64,000 nucleotides of DNA, taken from NCBI RefSeq assembly GCF_002078505.1, contig NZ_LUAV01000007.1, positions 211,536-275,535 on the forward strand, in the 5' to 3' direction. This DNA is from Ensifer aridi (GTDB taxonomy: Bacteria > Pseudomonadota > Alphaproteobacteria > Rhizobiales > Rhizobiaceae). The translations under genes and the position numbers were made by a program. The notes below the pieces were generated by a model that saw only the letters and a list, made by a program, of their open reading frames with translations, was not told the origin of the DNA and ran no database searches. The stretch's first letter is position 1. Each line of letters opens with the position of its first letter. Shown piece by piece: positions 39,891 to 49,404 of this stretch.

Positions 39891-41872
39891 TCAAAGCTTG
39901 ATGCGAAACCGCGCGAAGCCATCGGCGCCGTCGCCGGCATCTTCGATAGCCACCGCCTTGACCTGCGACAGGAACTCCCGCGCCTTCGGGCTGCTGTCGA
40001 AGAGCACGCTCGTGTCCTTAAGCGGTGCAAATTTCCAGTTCGAATCGGCTGACGGGTTGATCGTCCCCTGGTCGAGAATGTAGCGGACGATCACGTCGCG
40101 GTTGGTGTCTGGCGCGACGAAGACCACCTTGTCGGCAGCGATCTCCGGAAAATGGCCGCCACCGCCGGCGCGGTAATTGTTGGTCGCGACGACGAACTTC
40201 TGACCAGGATCAATCGCCTTGCCGGCGAATTGCAGGTCGCGAATGCGGTTTGCCTGCGGGTTCACAAGATTGCCGTCCTTGTCGAACTTCGGCGGCTGCG
40301 AGAGGTCGATCTGATAGGTGACACCATCGATGACGTCGAAATTGTAGGACGGGAAATCACCGTTGATCAGGCTCGCGTCGATCGATCCCGGAGCGATCCG
40401 GTTGAAGATGCCGGCGGACATTTCGAGCCAGTTCAGCACCTGCTCACCGGTGATCACGACCGCCTGCACCGTATTGGGATAGAGGTAGAGATCGGCGACG
40501 TTCTTGATGGCGATGTCGCCCGCCGGAACGTCGGTATAGTAATCCGCGCCGCCGCGCCCGCCGGCCTTGAACGGAGCGGCCGCGGAAAGCACCGGCAGAT
40601 CCTTGTGCTCGGTGTCCTTGAGCATGTCGCGGATATACCAGGTCTGTGCCTGGCTGACGATCTGCACGGACGGGTCGTCGGCGACGAGGGCGAAATAGGA
40701 GTAGAGTGGCGCCGAAGTCCTGCCGACGGGCGTGCGAACATAGGCGAGTGTCGCGTCATGATCCTTCTGCGCAGCCGCAAGCACCTCCGGCTTGTCGCCG
40801 ACTTCGGCGATCACCTTCTTCCCGTCCCGCCGAAAGATCGGCCGTGCCTCGCTGGTGGAGCCGATCACGCGCCATTCGCCGCCATCGCGTTCGAGCATGA
40901 GATCGATCAGACCGAGATGGGAGCCCCAGAAACCGCCCATGACGCCGGGCTTTCTGGAAATCAGCCCCTTGGCGTTGTCGACGCCGGCAAAACCGTCGAA
41001 CTTGGGTCCGGGAAAGTCGAGGTGGCTGTGGCCGGTGACGATCGCGTCGATGCCGTCAATCGCCGCCAGCGGCACCGATGCATTTTCGAGATTCTCGGCA
41101 TAGGCCTGCTGCCGATGCCGGAGTGGGAGAGGGCGATGACGATATCGGCGCCTTCCTCGCGCATCTGCGGCACCCAGGCTTCAGCGGTCTTGACGATGTC
41201 GCGCGCATTGGCCTTGCCCTCGAGATTTTTGGCATCCCAGGTCATGATCTGCGGCGGCACGAAGCCGATCAGGCCGATGCGGATCGGATGCTCCTGGCCG
41301 GCGCCATCCCTGACCTTTCGATCGAGGATGACGTAGGGCTTGAGGAAAAGCGCGTCCTGGCGCGGAGTGGCAGCAAGCCCGCCCTTGGTCAGATTGGCGC
41401 AGACGATCGGAAAATTCGCGCCGTGGAGGACATTGAACATGAAGTCCAGGCCGTAATTGAATTCGTGATTGCCGAGCGTGCCGCAATCGTAGCCGAGCAC
41501 GTTCATCGCGGCGATGATCGGATGCATGTCGCCTTCCTTCATGCCGCGTTTGTAGGCGATGTAGTCCCCCATCGGATTGCCTTGAAGGAAATCACCATTG
41601 TCGACGAGGATCGTGTTCGTCGCCTCAGCCCGGATCTCATCGATGATCGAGGCGGTGCGAGCGAGACCGAGCGTGTCGTTCGGCTTGTCTGCGTAGTAGT
41701 CGTAAGGGAACACGTGGACGTGCAGATCGGTCGTTTCCATGATCCGCAGATGCGCCTGGTCAGCGCTTGCGCGGGCGGAGAAGGGGTGAAGGACCACGAG
41801 AGCCGAGGAGGCGGCCAGGCCACCGAGCAAGGCGCGGCGCGAGATAGGATGCGGGACGATCGTCTTTTGCAT
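39891..41872 (-). pseudogene. cpdB: 2',3'-cyclic-nucleotide 2'-phosphodiesterase/3'-nucleotidase, frameshifted
   Basis: Periplasmic nucleotidase that hydrolyses cyclic and 3'-nucleotides. Starts MQKTIVPHPISRRALLGG, a Tat-type signal (SRRALLGG). The N-terminal frame has LRIMETTDLHVHVFPYDYY, DNGDFLQGNP, GNHEFNYGLDF and IALSHSGIG, the metallophosphatase motifs, and then goes astray at about 41107-41113. The correct reading continues in another frame as QAYAENLENASVPLAAIDGIDAI (pattern only) with GHSHLDFPGP, down to 39891. The change equals one lost base, so the roughly 660-residue protein is interrupted. It could be a sequencing error or a real mutation. Confidence 0.88.
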
Positions 41873-42099
41873 AATGCTCTCCGTGTTCAAACGCCTTTTT
41901 GAGATGCATGGAAACGCTGGAAGCCGCTCTCGTGGGTGGCCGATGCAACTTGACCGGGGGGCACTATGGCCGAATGCCTCCGCGTGGCAAAGCGGTGGAT
42001 TCTTGCCTGCTCTTTTCGCGCGTCGGGGCTTAGGTAAAGCTTTCTTCAATTTCTAACTTTAAGGGAGGGCTAGATGAAAGTGGAAAGCCTCGCACGCGC

Positions 42100-43347
42100 A
42101 TGTCAAATCCTAATCTCCTGCTCTTCTTCGGCGAGGCGCTCGTTTATGTCGCGGTGATGATAGGGCTTCTGCACTTGCGGGCGCGGGTGGGGCTCGGCGT
42201 CTTCATTGCAGCCCTCGGCGTCATGCACTTCCTTGAGACCTATCTCGCAGCAGTTTTCTACGTCCAGTTGCCGTTCGGCGTGATTTCTCCGGGCTCGGCC
42301 GTACTCTTTTCCGGCAAGCTGATGATGATCCTTCTCCTTTACGTGAAGGAGGATGCCGCGACGGTTCGCCAGCCGATCTACGGCTTGCTCGCCGGCAACT
42401 TTCTGACCGTTGCGTTGAGCCTGCTTTTGAGGCGGCATGATACGGTCGCCATCATTCCGAACCGTTTCGCCGACATCGCTTTCATCGACGAAATGGGATG
42501 GCTGATGGTTTGGGGCACGACGCTTCTCTACTTCGATTCACTCATCATCATCCTGCTCTACGAGAGGCTGGGGCGGTGGCTGCGCCGATTCGTGACGATC
42601 AGGTTCCTGGTCTGCGGCGTGGCCGTGCTGACGTTCGACCAACTGGGCTTCTATGCGGCACTTCGCTTCGTGAACGGTGCGCCCATGGACGTATTCTGGG
42701 GCGGATGGATGGCGAAGATGATGGCGGCGCCTTTCTTTGCCGCTGCCATCGGCTTTTACCTCAACGCCTCGCGTCATCCGTTCCTTGCGATTTCCGACCG
42801 CTCCTTGGGGGATATCTTCAACGATCTGACTTTCCGCGAACGCTACGAGGATCTGCTGTCCCGTTCCGGTCAGGATACTTTGACTGGCGCGCTTGATCGT
42901 GGCCGATTCGAGGGGGAAGGCCAGCAGATGATGCGCGACGCGGTTGCGCAAAATGCTCCCGTCAGCCTGATGATCATCGATGTTGACCATCTCAAGGGCA
43001 TCAATGACCAGTTCGGTCATCCGGAAGGCGATCGCGTACTGCGCAAACTGGTCGAAACGGTAAGGACGAAGCTTCGGCCCACGGACCGCCTGTTCCGCTA
43101 TGGCGGCGAGGAATTCGTCGTGCTCTGTCCGGGGCTCTCTTATGGCGATGCGCTCGCGCGCGCCGAAGACATACGACTTGCCGCCTCAGCTCTGGTTTCG
43201 ACCTCGAACGGCCATCCGGTGACCGCCAGCATCGGGCTTTCATCGACGCTCGCCGACGGCGCGGGGATTCGCGAGTTGCTGTCCACGGCGGACGTTCGCC
43301 TCTATGCCGCGAAAAGCGCCGGCCGCAATCGGGTGGTGGGACGCTGA
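42100..43347 (+). CDS. Diguanylate cyclase with multi-helix membrane N terminus
   Basis: Makes the second messenger c-di-GMP. The N-terminal about 235 residues are a membrane sensor with about six or seven helices; the region GVFIAALGVMHFLETYLA to SGKLMMILLLYVKEDAA reminds me of the queuosine-precursor transporter (VUT/YhhQ) fold, a tentative likeness. The GGDEF domain (about 265-415) has DTLTGALDRGRF, DVDHLKGINDQFGH, and RYGGEEFVVL with the active GGEEF. The product-inhibition site RxxD (RPTD) is exactly five residues before GGEEF. All catalytic residues look intact. Confidence 0.92.
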   Translation: MSNPNLLLFFGEALVYVAVMIGLLHLRARVGLGVFIAALGVMHFLETYLAAVFYVQLPFGVISPGSAVLFSGKLMMILLLYVKEDAATVRQPIYGLLAGNFLTVALSLLLRRHDTVAIIPNRFADIAFIDEMGWLMVWGTTLLYFDSLIIILLYERLGRWLRRFVTIRFLVCGVAVLTFDQLGFYAALRFVNGAPMDVFWGGWMAKMMAAPFFAAAIGFYLNASRHPFLAISDRSLGDIFNDLTFRERYEDLLSRSGQDTLTGALDRGRFEGEGQQMMRDAVAQNAPVSLMIIDVDHLKGINDQFGHPEGDRVLRKLVETVRTKLRPTDRLFRYGGEEFVVLCPGLSYGDALARAEDIRLAASALVSTSNGHPVTASIGLSSTLADGAGIRELLSTADVRLYAAKSAGRNRVVGR

Positions 43348-43357
43348 TCTTTCTGGT

Positions 43358-43819
43358 TCAGATCCCGACATTGGGGCGATCGATGACCTCGCGAAGCGAG
43401 AAGCTCGAATTGATCTTCACCACATGCGGCAGCGCCGACAGCCAGTCGCGGTGGATGCGCTCGTAGTCCTCCAGATCCTTCGCCGCTACGCGCAGGATGT
43501 AATCGTATTCGCCGGACATCAGATAACAGACGAGCACATTGGGACAGAGCTTCACGGCCGCCTCGAATTCGGCGAGCGTCTTGGCGAACTGGCCGGAAAG
43601 CGAAATGTGCACGATGACCATGATCTTGTAATCGAGCGCCTTGTGCGCAATGCGGGCATGATAGCCGGCGATCGTCCCGGATTTTTCGAGAATGTCGACG
43701 CGCCGGGAACAGGCCGACGGCGAGAGGCCCACCTTTGTCGCAAGATCCGCATTGGAGATCCTGCCGTCCTGCTGGAGAATGCGCAGAATCGAACGATCAA
43801 TAGCATCGAGGTCGCTCAT
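43358..43819 (-). CDS. Lrp/AsnC family transcriptional regulator, probable regulator of ald
   Basis: 153-residue feast/famine regulator. N-terminal HTH (about 5-55): DAIDRSILRILQQDGRISNA and LSPSACSRRVDILEKSGTI; C-terminal RAM ligand-binding domain (about 65-145) with CYLMSGEYDYILRV. It is divergent from ald with 158 bp between, the arrangement of AldR-type regulators that activate alanine dehydrogenase in response to alanine. The control of ald is inferred from that arrangement. Confidence 0.92.
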   Translation of the reverse strand: MSDLDAIDRSILRILQQDGRISNADLATKVGLSPSACSRRVDILEKSGTIAGYHARIAHKALDYKIMVIVHISLSGQFAKTLAEFEAAVKLCPNVLVCYLMSGEYDYILRVAAKDLEDYERIHRDWLSALPHVVKINSSFSLREVIDRPNVGI

Positions 43820-43977
43820 CCGTGCTTTCCTTCAAAATTCCACCCGTCCGCGCAATAATCTACGAAAGCAATGCACGGAGAGGCACCTCTTTGCAAGGAC
43901 ATTCGCATGGCCATCTGTTTTGCTGGACTCCTTGATCAATGCGGCGGAAAGCCCACAGATAGGAGAGGAACGCGAAG

Positions 43978-45096
43978 ATGCGTGTCGGTTGCCCGAAGGA
44001 AATCAAAAACCATGAATACCGTGTCGGCCTGACGCCCGGATCGGTCCGGGAATACGTCGCCCATGGACACGAAGTGATCGTGGAAACGAAGGCCGGGGCG
44101 GGGATCGGGGCGGACGACGATGCCTATCGCGCCGCGGGCGCCAGGATCGTTCCGACGGCGAAGGAAGTGTTCGAAAAGTCGGACATGATCGTCAAGGTCA
44201 AGGAGCCGCAACCTACCGAATGGGCGCAACTGCGCGAAGGCCAGATCCTCTACACCTATCTTCATCTCGCGCCGGATCCGGATCAGACCAGGGGGCTGCT
44301 CAATTCGGGTGCTACGGCCGTTGCCTATGAGACGGTGACGGATGAGCGCGGCGGTCTGCCGCTGCTGGCGCCGATGTCGGAAGTGGCTGGCCGCTTGGCT
44401 ATCCAGGCCGGTGCCACCTCGCTTCAGAAGGCGAATGGCGGCCGCGGCATCCTGCTCGGCGGCGTGCCGGGCGTGCTTCCCGCCAAGGTCGCGATCATCG
44501 GCGGCGGCGTCGTCGGCCTGCACGCGGCCAAGATGGCCGCCGGTCTCGGCGCCGACGTCTCGATCCTCGACCGCTCGATCCCGCGCCTGCGCCAGCTCGA
44601 CGACATCTTCAACGGCCGCATACATACGCGCTACTCGACGATCGACGCTTTGGAGGAGGAGGTCTTTTCGGCCGATCTGGTAATCGGGGCCGTTCTCATT
44701 CCGGGCGCTGCTGCGCCGAAGCTCGTTACGCGCGAGATGCTGTCCGGCATGAAAAAGGGTGCCGTTATCGTCGATGTTGCGATCGACCAGGGCGGCTGCT
44801 TCGAGACTTCACACGCGACGACGCACTCCGAGCCGACCTATGAAGTGGATGGCATCGTGCACTATTGCGTGGCGAACATGCCGGGTGCGGTACCGATCAC
44901 GTCCACCCACGCGCTCAACAACGCCACCCTTTACTACGGCCTGCAGCTCGCCGACCGCGGCCTCAAGGCGATCGCCGAAGACCGGCATCTGCGCGCCGGT
45001 CTCAACGTTCACAGGGGACGCGTGACCAACGCAGCCGTCGCTGAAGCGCTCGGCTACGATGCTCACGCGCCGGAGGCAGTACTCAACGTCGCCTGA
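43978..45096 (+). CDS. ald: Alanine dehydrogenase
   Basis: Interconverts alanine and pyruvate with ammonia and NADH. The 372 residues have [20 protein letters not shown], the substrate-binding region, [26 protein letters not shown] recognised by its KVKEP motif, the NAD fold [20 protein letters not shown], and [30 protein letters not shown] precedes the ATG. Divergent from its probable Lrp-type regulator. In rhizobia this enzyme bears on bacteroid alanine formation, but nothing here is specific to symbiosis. Confidence 0.97.
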   Translation: MRVGCPKEIKNHEYRVGLTPGSVREYVAHGHEVIVETKAGAGIGADDDAYRAAGARIVPTAKEVFEKSDMIVKVKEPQPTEWAQLREGQILYTYLHLAPDPDQTRGLLNSGATAVAYETVTDERGGLPLLAPMSEVAGRLAIQAGATSLQKANGGRGILLGGVPGVLPAKVAIIGGGVVGLHAAKMAAGLGADVSILDRSIPRLRQLDDIFNGRIHTRYSTIDALEEEVFSADLVIGAVLIPGAAAPKLVTREMLSGMKKGAVIVDVAIDQGGCFETSHATTHSEPTYEVDGIVHYCVANMPGAVPITSTHALNNATLYYGLQLADRGLKAIAEDRHLRAGLNVHRGRVTNAAVAEALGYDAHAPEAVLNVA

Positions 45097-45110
45097 TTTT
45101 TCTGGCGACC

Positions 45111-45134
45111 GACCTGGCGCTTTCGCGCCAGGTC
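45111..45134. terminator. Perfect hairpin between ald and the convergent DUF1203 gene
   Basis: GACCTGGCGC-TTTC-GCGCCAGGTC, a perfect 10-bp stem with a UUCG-like loop on one strand. It lacks a T-tract on either side, so termination is likely but not certain. Confidence 0.6.
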
Positions 45135-45139
45135 CCTCC

Positions 45140-45607
45140 TCAATCAGCCTCGATGCGGCACTGGTAGCAGTTATACTTCGCCGAGCGGACATGCACGAAG
45201 GCCACCTCCTGCTGCGTCAGCAATTCCCCGGCACGTTGCGCGAGATTCTCCGCAGGTACGATCCCGCCGGTTCCATAGACGATGCGTTCGTCCGCGCCGT
45301 ATCCACGCAGCAGGTATTCCTTGCTGGATCCGAGAATGGGCGGCAGGGAGCGCCCGTCGTGACCTGGGCATTTTTCGGCATGCAGGAAGATCGGCCCCGT
45401 CTCGGCGTAAGCCTGCACTGACGAAAACGGCCGATAGGCGAGGATCAGATAGGGCTCGCCTCTTTCGACATTGCGGAGGCAGTGCCTGCACGGGACGCCG
45501 TCGCCGTCCGAGATGTCCCGGTTTGGCAAGTTCCCATAGGCATCGCGGCCGCCTTGCTGCAGCCGCTCCGCCTCACCGTCGGACATCGCAATGTAGCGCA
45601 GATTCAT
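45140..45607 (-). CDS. DUF1203 domain protein
   Basis: A 155-residue protein of the DUF1203 family, function unknown. It starts MNLRYIAMSDGEAERLQQGG (45607). Family features are VPCRHCLRNVERGEPYLILAYRPF, here given as the C-x2-C pair and the GEPYLILAYRPF block, then FLHAEKCPGH and a C-terminal VRSAKYNCYQCRIE. The cysteines and His could bind a metal. A longer upstream frame start is rejected for composition. Convergent with ald. Confidence 0.88.
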   Translation of the reverse strand: MNLRYIAMSDGEAERLQQGGRDAYGNLPNRDISDGDGVPCRHCLRNVERGEPYLILAYRPFSSVQAYAETGPIFLHAEKCPGHDGRSLPPILGSSKEYLLRGYGADERIVYGTGGIVPAENLAQRAGELLTQQEVAFVHVRSAKYNCYQCRIEAD

Positions 45608-45756
45608 CGCACCTCTCCTGATACTTGCTGGATCTTGGTGGAGAGGATGCGCCCTATGGTCTCGCGGCGACACCCGAAACTTGCTGCCGGGTCCGGCGTA
45701 GAGAACGACGCCTGCAGCTCCCGCTTACACCCGGAGCCAGCATTATCCGGGGCGCA

Positions 45757-46329
45757 TCAGAGCTTCTTCGCAAACGCGAGCAACTCGTCGTCGCTCAGCG
45801 GGTTTACGGTCGCCTCGCGCGTCGCGACGGGTGAAAAGCCGAACTGCTGATAAAGCTGCAGGGCGCGGGGGTGATCGAGGCTGTTCGTCGTGACCTTGAC
45901 CTTGCTGGGATTTACCGCCCACGCCTCGAACAACGCCTGCAGCAGGAACCACTTGCCGAGCCCGAGGCCAAGGGCATGTTCCATGAGTCCGAAATGGGTG
46001 ATTTCGATAGCGTCGTCGTCCAATTGCTGCAGTTCGAAGAACCCCGCGGGCGCGCCGTTGACGTAGAGCACCGTGATCGTCGTGCGCTTGTCGTGGAGAA
46101 TGGCCGCCAATTCCTCGTCGTTCATGCGCAGGCGTTCCGCCCAGTGCCAGCGCTTGCCGACGCGCAGATAGAGGAAGCGATAATAGGCGAGCGGAATATC
46201 CGACACGCGCAAGATCGCCGTATGTATGTTGATCGGCATAGGCAGGCTCTGCTTCGGCGGTGACGTCATTTCGAGTTCCGTCACTTGCGCCGTTAACGCC
46301 TCAGGCTTCGATCCTTGCATGATTCTCAC
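45757..46329 (-). CDS. GNAT family N-acetyltransferase
   Basis: A 190-residue acetyltransferase; acceptor unknown. The acetyl-CoA region is HALGLGLGKWFLLQALFEAW (about residues 117-136), followed by KVKVTTNSLDHPRALQLYQQFGF, whose NSLDHPRAL and YQQFGF ends are typical GNAT strands. Its ATG overlaps the sseA stop (ATGA), so the two are coupled. Whether it acts in sulfur metabolism with SseA is not shown by the sequence. Confidence 0.87.
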   Translation of the reverse strand: MRIMQGSKPEALTAQVTELEMTSPPKQSLPMPINIHTAILRVSDIPLAYYRFLYLRVGKRWHWAERLRMNDEELAAILHDKRTTITVLYVNGAPAGFFELQQLDDDAIEITHFGLMEHALGLGLGKWFLLQALFEAWAVNPSKVKVTTNSLDHPRALQLYQQFGFSPVATREATVNPLSDDELLAFAKKL

Positions 46330-47189
46330 TCTCTACCGGTTGCGACCGGCGTGTCAGACCGCCCGCCCCATTCGGACCAGGAGCCATCATAGAGCGTATT
46401 GTCGCTATGTCCCAAGGATTGAAGCGCAAGAGTGATGATGGCGGCGGTCACACCGGACCCGCAGGTGGTTACGACCGGTTTCGACAAGTCGATGCCCGCA
46501 TCCGCAAACGTGCGGCGCAACGCATCGAGGCTCTTGAGCTTGCCGTTTTCGGAGAACGCACCGGACGGCAGGCTCTTGGCGCCAGGCATATGGCCCGACC
46601 GCATCCCCGCGCGCGGCTCCGCCTCCTCGCCGGCGAAGCGTCTGGCGCTGCGCGCATCGGCAATCTGGGCAAGCCGATTCTCGACGATGTCCCTCATGCG
46701 CTCGAATGACGTGATTGCCTCCGGATGGAAGCTCGCGTTGAAAGCCCGGGGGGCCGGCGTGGGTACCTCGGTGGTCGTCGGCCGACCTTCTGCCTTCCAT
46801 CCATCCATGCCGCCGTCGAGAACGAAGACGTTCCTAGCGCCCATGATCCGGAACATCCACCAGACCCGTGGCGCGGTAAAGATGCCTGGGCCGTCATAGA
46901 CGACGATCGTGTCGTCCTCGCCAATGCCCATTGCGCCAACTGCTTGAGCGAACGCCTCGGGGGAGGGTAGGGTGTGCGGAAGGCCGCTCGTCTGGTCGGC
47001 GATTGCGTCCTGGTCGAAGAAGACCGCCCCAGGAATGTGCGCGGCCTTGTATTCGGCCTTTGGATCGCGGTTCTGTGCCGGCAGGTACCAAGCTGCATCA
47101 ACGATCTTGATCGACGGATCGCCGAGACGCTGTTCGAGCCAGTCCGCGGAAACGACAAAGCTGCTTTTGTTTTCACCTGTGTCATTCAT
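46326..47189 (-). CDS. sseA: 3-mercaptopyruvate sulfurtransferase
   Basis: Two-domain rhodanese, 287 residues, that transfers sulfur from 3-mercaptopyruvate to thiols or cyanide. N-terminal domain: IKIVDAAWYLPAQNRD and HIPGAVFFDQDAIAD; C-terminal domain with ADARSARRFAGEEAEPRAGM and the catalytic cysteine loop TTCGSGVTAAI (CGSGVTA identifies mercaptopyruvate rather than thiosulfate specificity). I start at MNDTGENKSS (47189). First gene of a coupled pair with the GNAT. Confidence 0.95.
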   Translation of the reverse strand: MNDTGENKSSFVVSADWLEQRLGDPSIKIVDAAWYLPAQNRDPKAEYKAAHIPGAVFFDQDAIADQTSGLPHTLPSPEAFAQAVGAMGIGEDDTIVVYDGPGIFTAPRVWWMFRIMGARNVFVLDGGMDGWKAEGRPTTTEVPTPAPRAFNASFHPEAITSFERMRDIVENRLAQIADARSARRFAGEEAEPRAGMRSGHMPGAKSLPSGAFSENGKLKSLDALRRTFADAGIDLSKPVVTTCGSGVTAAIITLALQSLGHSDNTLYDGSWSEWGGRSDTPVATGRE

Positions 47190-47291
47190 TGTCGTCACCC
47201 CATTGCAGCGTCGCGCGTCCATTCGCCAACGCCGTTGTACCACATTGAATCGCTTCAGAATTCCCTAACTTGAGAGCAACTGGCTAATGAT

Positions 47292-48041
47292 CTAGACGGA
47301 GGTCCGATTCTCCGGCGCACCGAACCGTATCCGAAAACGCCGGTTCTCCTTGCCCTTCTTCTCGATCTTGGCGATATGGATCGCGCCCACTTCCTGCGTC
47401 TCGGAAACATGCGTTCCGCCACAGGGCTGGCTATCCACGGACGAATTCTCCCCGATGCACACGAGGCTCACGCGGCCAAGACCCATCGGCGGGCGGACAT
47501 TCTTCGACTTGACGATGCCAGGATTGTCGGCGAGTTCCTCGTCGGTGATCCACTGTACGTAGACCGGATGGTTCTCCTCGACGAGCTTCATCAGTGCCGC
47601 CGTGACCTGATCCTTGTCGATCGTTTCGCCCATATCGAAATCGACGCGGCTCTCCTCTTCGCCGACGGACGCGCCCGTAATCGGAAACGGGCAAACGACC
47701 GACAGCAGGTGACAGGCCGTGTGCATGCGCATCAGCCGGTATCGGCGCGGCCAGTCGATGTGCAGGACGAGCTTCTCGCCGACGGACGGCGTCGGCTGTC
47801 CATCGGCGGGAATATGAACGATGATGTCCTTGGTCGCGCCATGCCGGGTATCGGCAATCAAGATGCGGCTGCCGTCTTCCCGCTCGAGGAACCCCGTATC
47901 ACCCGGCTGCCCGCCCGATGCGGCGTAGAAACAGGTCTGGTCGAACTCGATCCCCCCGTCGTCGAGGATTGCCGTCACCCTTGCTTCGCAGGTCGAAAGA
48001 TAGAAATCGTCGCGGAAGAGGGCGGTCACGGTCCTGGTCAT
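47292..48041 (-). CDS. Alanyl-tRNA editing protein, AlaX-M type
   Basis: Hydrolyses mischarged tRNA-Ala, mainly Ser-tRNA-Ala. The 249 residues have a small N-terminal beta domain (FYAASGGQPGDTG, the AlaX-M/AlaRS-like glycine motif) and the editing domain with the zinc ligands HTACH (about residues 108-112) and CGGTHV (about 207-212). These match free-standing AlaX-M. It is 9 bp after the cysteine synthase gene in the same direction. Confidence 0.93.
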   Translation of the reverse strand: MTRTVTALFRDDFYLSTCEARVTAILDDGGIEFDQTCFYAASGGQPGDTGFLEREDGSRILIADTRHGATKDIIVHIPADGQPTPSVGEKLVLHIDWPRRYRLMRMHTACHLLSVVCPFPITGASVGEEESRVDFDMGETIDKDQVTAALMKLVEENHPVYVQWITDEELADNPGIVKSKNVRPPMGLGRVSLVCIGENSSVDSQPCGGTHVSETQEVGAIHIAKIEKKGKENRRFRIRFGAPENRTSV

Positions 48042-48050
48042 GGCAAGGTT

Positions 48051-49091
48051 CTATCCGACTGGTTCGTAAGGCACGGTGATGGTCGAAGTCGTCTTCAGCC
48101 AGGAGGGAAGCGGCAGTCCTTTCGAGCTCAGGAAATCCGGGTTGAAGAGTTTCGACTGATAGCGGTTACCATAGTCGCAGAGGATCGTCACGATCGTATG
48201 TCCGGGCCCGAGGTCCCGGGCGAGTCGGACGGCGCCGGCAATGTTGATGCCGGTCGAGCCGCCGACGCAGATGCCTTCTTTTTCAATGAGATCGAAGACG
48301 TAGGGCACGGCTTCGGAATCGGGAATCTGATAGGCGAAATCGGGCGTGAAGCCTTCGAGATTGGCGGTGATTCGGCCCTGTCCGATGCCCTCCGTGATCG
48401 AGCTGCCGCTCGCCTTGAGTTCGCCATGGGCATAGTAGTTGTAAAGTGCTGCCCCTTCCGGATCGGCAATACCGATCTTGATCGCCGGGTTCCTCGCACG
48501 CAATCCCTGCGCCACGCCGGCAAGCGTACCGCCAGAGCCGACGGCGCAGATGAAGCCGTGAACCTGGCCGTCGGTATCGCGCCAGATTTCCGGCGCTGTC
48601 GATTCCACGTGCGCGTCACGGTTGGCGACGTTGTCGAATTGATTTGCCCAGATGGCACCGTTCGGCTCGGTCTTGGCGAGCTCGGCCGCCAGTCGGCCGG
48701 AAATCTTCACGTAGTTGTTCGGGTTCTTGTAGGGGACGGCCGGCACTTCGACCAGCTCCGCACCGAGCAGGCGCAGGGCATCCTTCTTCTCCTGGCTCTG
48801 CGTCTCGGGGATCACGATGACCGTGCGGTATCCGAGCGCGCTGCCGACGACGGCAAGGCCGATTCCGGTGTTGCCGGCCGTTCCTTCGACGATCACGCCG
48901 CCCGGCCGCAACTGTCCGGCTTTCTCCGCCTCGCGGATGATCCAAAGTGCGGCCCGGTCCTTCACCGACTGCCCGGGATTGAGAAACTCCGCTTTGCCGA
49001 GGATGGTGCAGCCGGTGGCTTCGGAAACGGCCTTGAGCCGGATCAGCGGTGTATTGCCGATGGCTTCGAGCACGGACGGAAGAACACGCAT
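48051..49091 (-). CDS. Cysteine synthase-family PLP enzyme
   Basis: O-acetylserine sulfhydrylase-type enzyme, 346 residues. AIGNTPLIRLK, the PLP lysine in NPGQSVKDRAALW, GTAGNTGIGLAVVG and GSGGTLAGVAQGL are all present. The longer C-terminal region (SKLFNPDFLSSKGLP) distinguishes it from canonical CysK; it resembles the CysK paralogues found beside an AlaX gene. I start at MRVLPSVLEA, with GAGG upstream; a GTG five codons earlier is possible. Shares an operon with alaX. Exact sulfur donor cannot be told. Confidence 0.92.
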   Translation of the reverse strand: MRVLPSVLEAIGNTPLIRLKAVSEATGCTILGKAEFLNPGQSVKDRAALWIIREAEKAGQLRPGGVIVEGTAGNTGIGLAVVGSALGYRTVIVIPETQSQEKKDALRLLGAELVEVPAVPYKNPNNYVKISGRLAAELAKTEPNGAIWANQFDNVANRDAHVESTAPEIWRDTDGQVHGFICAVGSGGTLAGVAQGLRARNPAIKIGIADPEGAALYNYYAHGELKASGSSITEGIGQGRITANLEGFTPDFAYQIPDSEAVPYVFDLIEKEGICVGGSTGINIAGAVRLARDLGPGHTIVTILCDYGNRYQSKLFNPDFLSSKGLPLPSWLKTTSTITVPYEPVG

Positions 49092-49404
49092 GTTAGTAAA
49101 CCTCACGCTGGACGGAAAAAACGCCGGGCTTCAGCCAAGCATTAACCTCGACGAACGGCAAGCCGATAAACATTTGGATTAAGAGCAGGATCGCCGAAAT
49201 ATTGGCGTCTTTTCGGCTCACTCTATGAAACAGGCAAGAAATAGCGTTTCGCAGCTTTCCTGTCCCGGGCAAAAATCGTCTCCGCTGTCAAATCGACGGG
49301 CGGAAGTGGAGAGTGCGGGCCAGGTGCTTGCCGTCGGAGAGGTTGGACCGGCCGATACTGCGCCGGCCCTGATGGAGAAGACCCCGTCGACGCGCGAGGA
49401 TGAA
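49092..49404. other. Divergent gap between cysteine synthase and SDR genes
   Basis: 313 bp. The SDR frame is open back to 49225, but the region before 49405 has no ribosome binding site and is unlike SDR sequence. No promoter motif or repeat recognised. Confidence 0.5.

Noticed and set aside
47376..49145. Plus-strand open frame of 589 codons
   Set aside because: Antisense to alaX and cysteine synthase, no recognisable sequence.
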